Origin: Patella vulgata
Taxonomy: Eukaryota; Mollusca; Gastropoda; Patellidae
Assembly: GCF_932274485.2 (NCBI RefSeq)
Contig: NC_065882.2
Coordinates: 54,039,431-54,103,430, forward strand
Direction: 5' to 3'
DNA: 64,000 nucleotides
Part shown: one piece after another, positions 62,399-64,000 of the stretch
How positions within the stretch are numbered: position 1 is the stretch's first letter
Layout: every line of letters starts with the position of its first letter
Notes under the pieces: model-generated
What the model saw: the letters and a program-made list of their open reading frames with translations, nothing else
Database searches by the model: none
What the model was told of the DNA's origin: nothing
Program-made: the position numbers and the translations under genes

Positions 62399-62949
62399 CA
62401 GATATCATTATTGTCAGCTTATTATTAACATTTTATATCACTTATTTATAAATAACATAGTAAATAAAATAGAAGTACAAAGTGTAATTTGTAATATCCT
62501 TCATTTAAAACTTCAGTGGCATATGTGAATGTCTTTTGGTAGTGACAGAGCATGCACTTATCTTGGGAATAACTAAGTGGCATGTTCTGACATAATTAGC
62601 AGCAAATAGAAGTTAATTGAGAAAAGGTTGTGCAATGTATTCTCCGCGTTTGTTTTTAAGAATCCTTTTTCGCACCATTACTAGGTGGTGTATTGATTTT
62701 TAAAGGGAAAACTGGAAATGTTCAATCAATCATTAGAATTGTTTTTAAAATGATATGGAAAACATTTCAGATGCAACCTAGATATAGATATGCTTATATA
62801 AAAAATATAACCAGCTCAAATGTATATCAATGTTTTTTTGATTTCATCTGTGATTCAGCGTGTCAATGTCAATTTTAAGCTAAGAAGCAATTGAAAATAT
62901 GTCAATAGCATTTTACCAACAAAAAAACACAGAAATATTTTAATGAATA

Positions 62950-63220
62950 TAAATGGGTTTTAACTTCCTACTTTTCTTCGCATACCAGAATAATGAAGAC
63001 AGGCATACATCACTTTCATACATCACGAAGTATGCTATGGGGGAAATTTTGCATTCCAATTGTCAAGGGTTCTGTTACGTGATCAACATGTTCACAGGAC
63101 CTCATTTTTTTTGTCCCATCCAAATGAATAGATGCTGTTCTTCACCATGAGGCCCTCCTGCAACACTGACATGAGGAAACCAGGCTTTCTCCACCAACAT
63201 CAGGGATTGAATCCGGAACT
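62950..63220 (-). mobile_element. SINE-B copy, head missing
   Basis: From AAATGGGTTTTAACTTCCTA through AATAATGAAGACAGGCATAC, GGGGGAAATTTTGCATTCC and ACATGAGGAAACC to ATTGAATCCGGA at the B box. The A-box half of the head is absent. Confidence 0.7.
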
Positions 63221-63406
63221 TTTCTTGAATTCTTTAATTTGAACTGATCAATATTATTTTTATTCAAATATGACAATATTTGCATACAGCAATTGTTCTC
63301 CACCTGAACTTTTTCTGAAATTAGTGTCAGCATAAAAGTTTAAATGCTGATCATCATTGAGCAATATTTGATTGTAATATATGTTCTTTTAATCCCGATA
63401 ACAACA

Positions 63407-63440
<34 letters not shown>
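63407..63440. repeat. Compound TG/TA microsatellite
   Basis: Seven TG units pass directly into ten TA units. Expected to vary in length between individuals. Confidence 0.8.
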
Positions 63441-63909
63441 ACTCAAACATTATAATTCATATTAAATTCATATTAAATTAATATCAAATTGTAAACACTC
63501 GTAAAATATAAATCAATACCCCGGAACTCAGTAAATACTACAAATGCATTATTAACTTATAATTTTTACTTCTGTTCCAAGTAAAATGAATAGAAGCAGA
63601 GGTATAATAATGTGTGGCCTGTTTAACAAATCAATGACTGTTGATATGGAGAAGACATTTAACACAAAAAAAATCTTAACAGCTGTGGATAGTATTGATA
63701 TAGTCCATGAATTCCAAATACTGCCTGCCTATATTATCATTCTCAATATTAATATTTACACTAACTTAAATTGCAGCTCAGTTGTAAGAATAATAACAAG
63801 AAAAAGTCTGGCGACAGTTGGTTTCTATGTTCTTTCAAGTGTTGTACCAAATCTGTCACTGAATTTATTGACTTTTTGGAAGATTGTAATAAATTTGTAG
63901 TTCATATGT

Positions 63910-64000
63910 AAATGAAATGTGGATGGGCATATGCCAGAAAGTGTGCTGAGGGGAATTTTGTCCAAGTGGCAGTTTTTCTGCCTATTCTTCATCAAATTTC
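63910..64000 (-). mobile_element. SINE-B copy cut by the window edge
   Basis: AAATGAAATGTGGATGGGCA, then TGCTGAGGGGAATTTTGTCC and TTCTTCATCAAATT match the 3' half of SINE-B; the rest lies beyond the window. A short deletion near the tail removed the usual TACTTTTC block. Confidence 0.65.

Noticed and set aside
1-64000. Retrovirus, LTR, Polinton or LINE coding remains
   Set aside because: No reverse transcriptase, integrase, capsid or polymerase motif and no long direct terminal repeats were recognised in any frame.

Overview
This is a 64 kb, AT-rich, gene-poor window of a eukaryotic nuclear genome, most likely a mollusc (possibly a gastropod). Nothing looks bacterial: there are no long open frames, no Shine-Dalgarno-led genes and no rRNA or mitochondrial genes. 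The mollusc inference rests on repeat types: long non-autonomous elements with ~150 bp internal tandem repeats and an ACAG/ACGG microsatellite (the layout of bivalve 'pearl' elements), and two tRNA-derived SINE families whose body motifs I associate with gastropod and bivalve genomes. The species cannot be fixed from sequence alone.

One host gene model is well supported: a two-exon plus-strand gene at 55951-56348. It has a TATA box, a clean GT-AG intron, an AATAAA signal and a 77-residue product that looks secreted and very acidic. A good core promoter plus probable non-coding first exon lies at 46265-46671 (+), ending in a strong donor site; its coding part is not recognised here. Everything else with an open frame is short, unconserved as far as I can see, or explained by repeats.

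Layout. 0-10 kb: mostly unannotatable AT-rich DNA with one TTAA-flanked MITE (2146-2794) and SINE pieces. 10.3-19 kb: a dense transposon cluster made of a 1.14 kb long inverted repeat, a pearl-like element, a 2.5 kb TIR composite with smaller hairpins inside it, and a TIR element carrying a second pearl-like copy. 20-25 kb: a SINE inserted in a SINE with a 12-bp target duplication, a MITE, a third pearl-like copy and two SINE-B copies. 25-33 kb: AT-rich DNA with a tRNA-only retroposon, a TTAA MITE, SINE-B copies and an eroded MITE. 33-37.3 kb: a fourth pearl-like copy, a second copy of the 16.8 kb TIR element, a young SINE-A and a larger relative of the TTAA MITE with ~0.5 kb of extra internal DNA. 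38-45 kb: old SINEs and three small inverted-repeat elements. 45-64 kb: the promoter/exon, one more TIR element, the small secreted-protein gene, a 243 bp MITE and scattered SINE-B copies.

The window is therefore mainly a record of non-autonomous transposition. No transposase, reverse transcriptase or Rep/helicase frame was recognised, so all mobile elements seen would need enzymes supplied from elsewhere. No retrovirus, LTR element or Polinton was recognised. Exact target duplications and nested insertions give a relative order of events for several of them.
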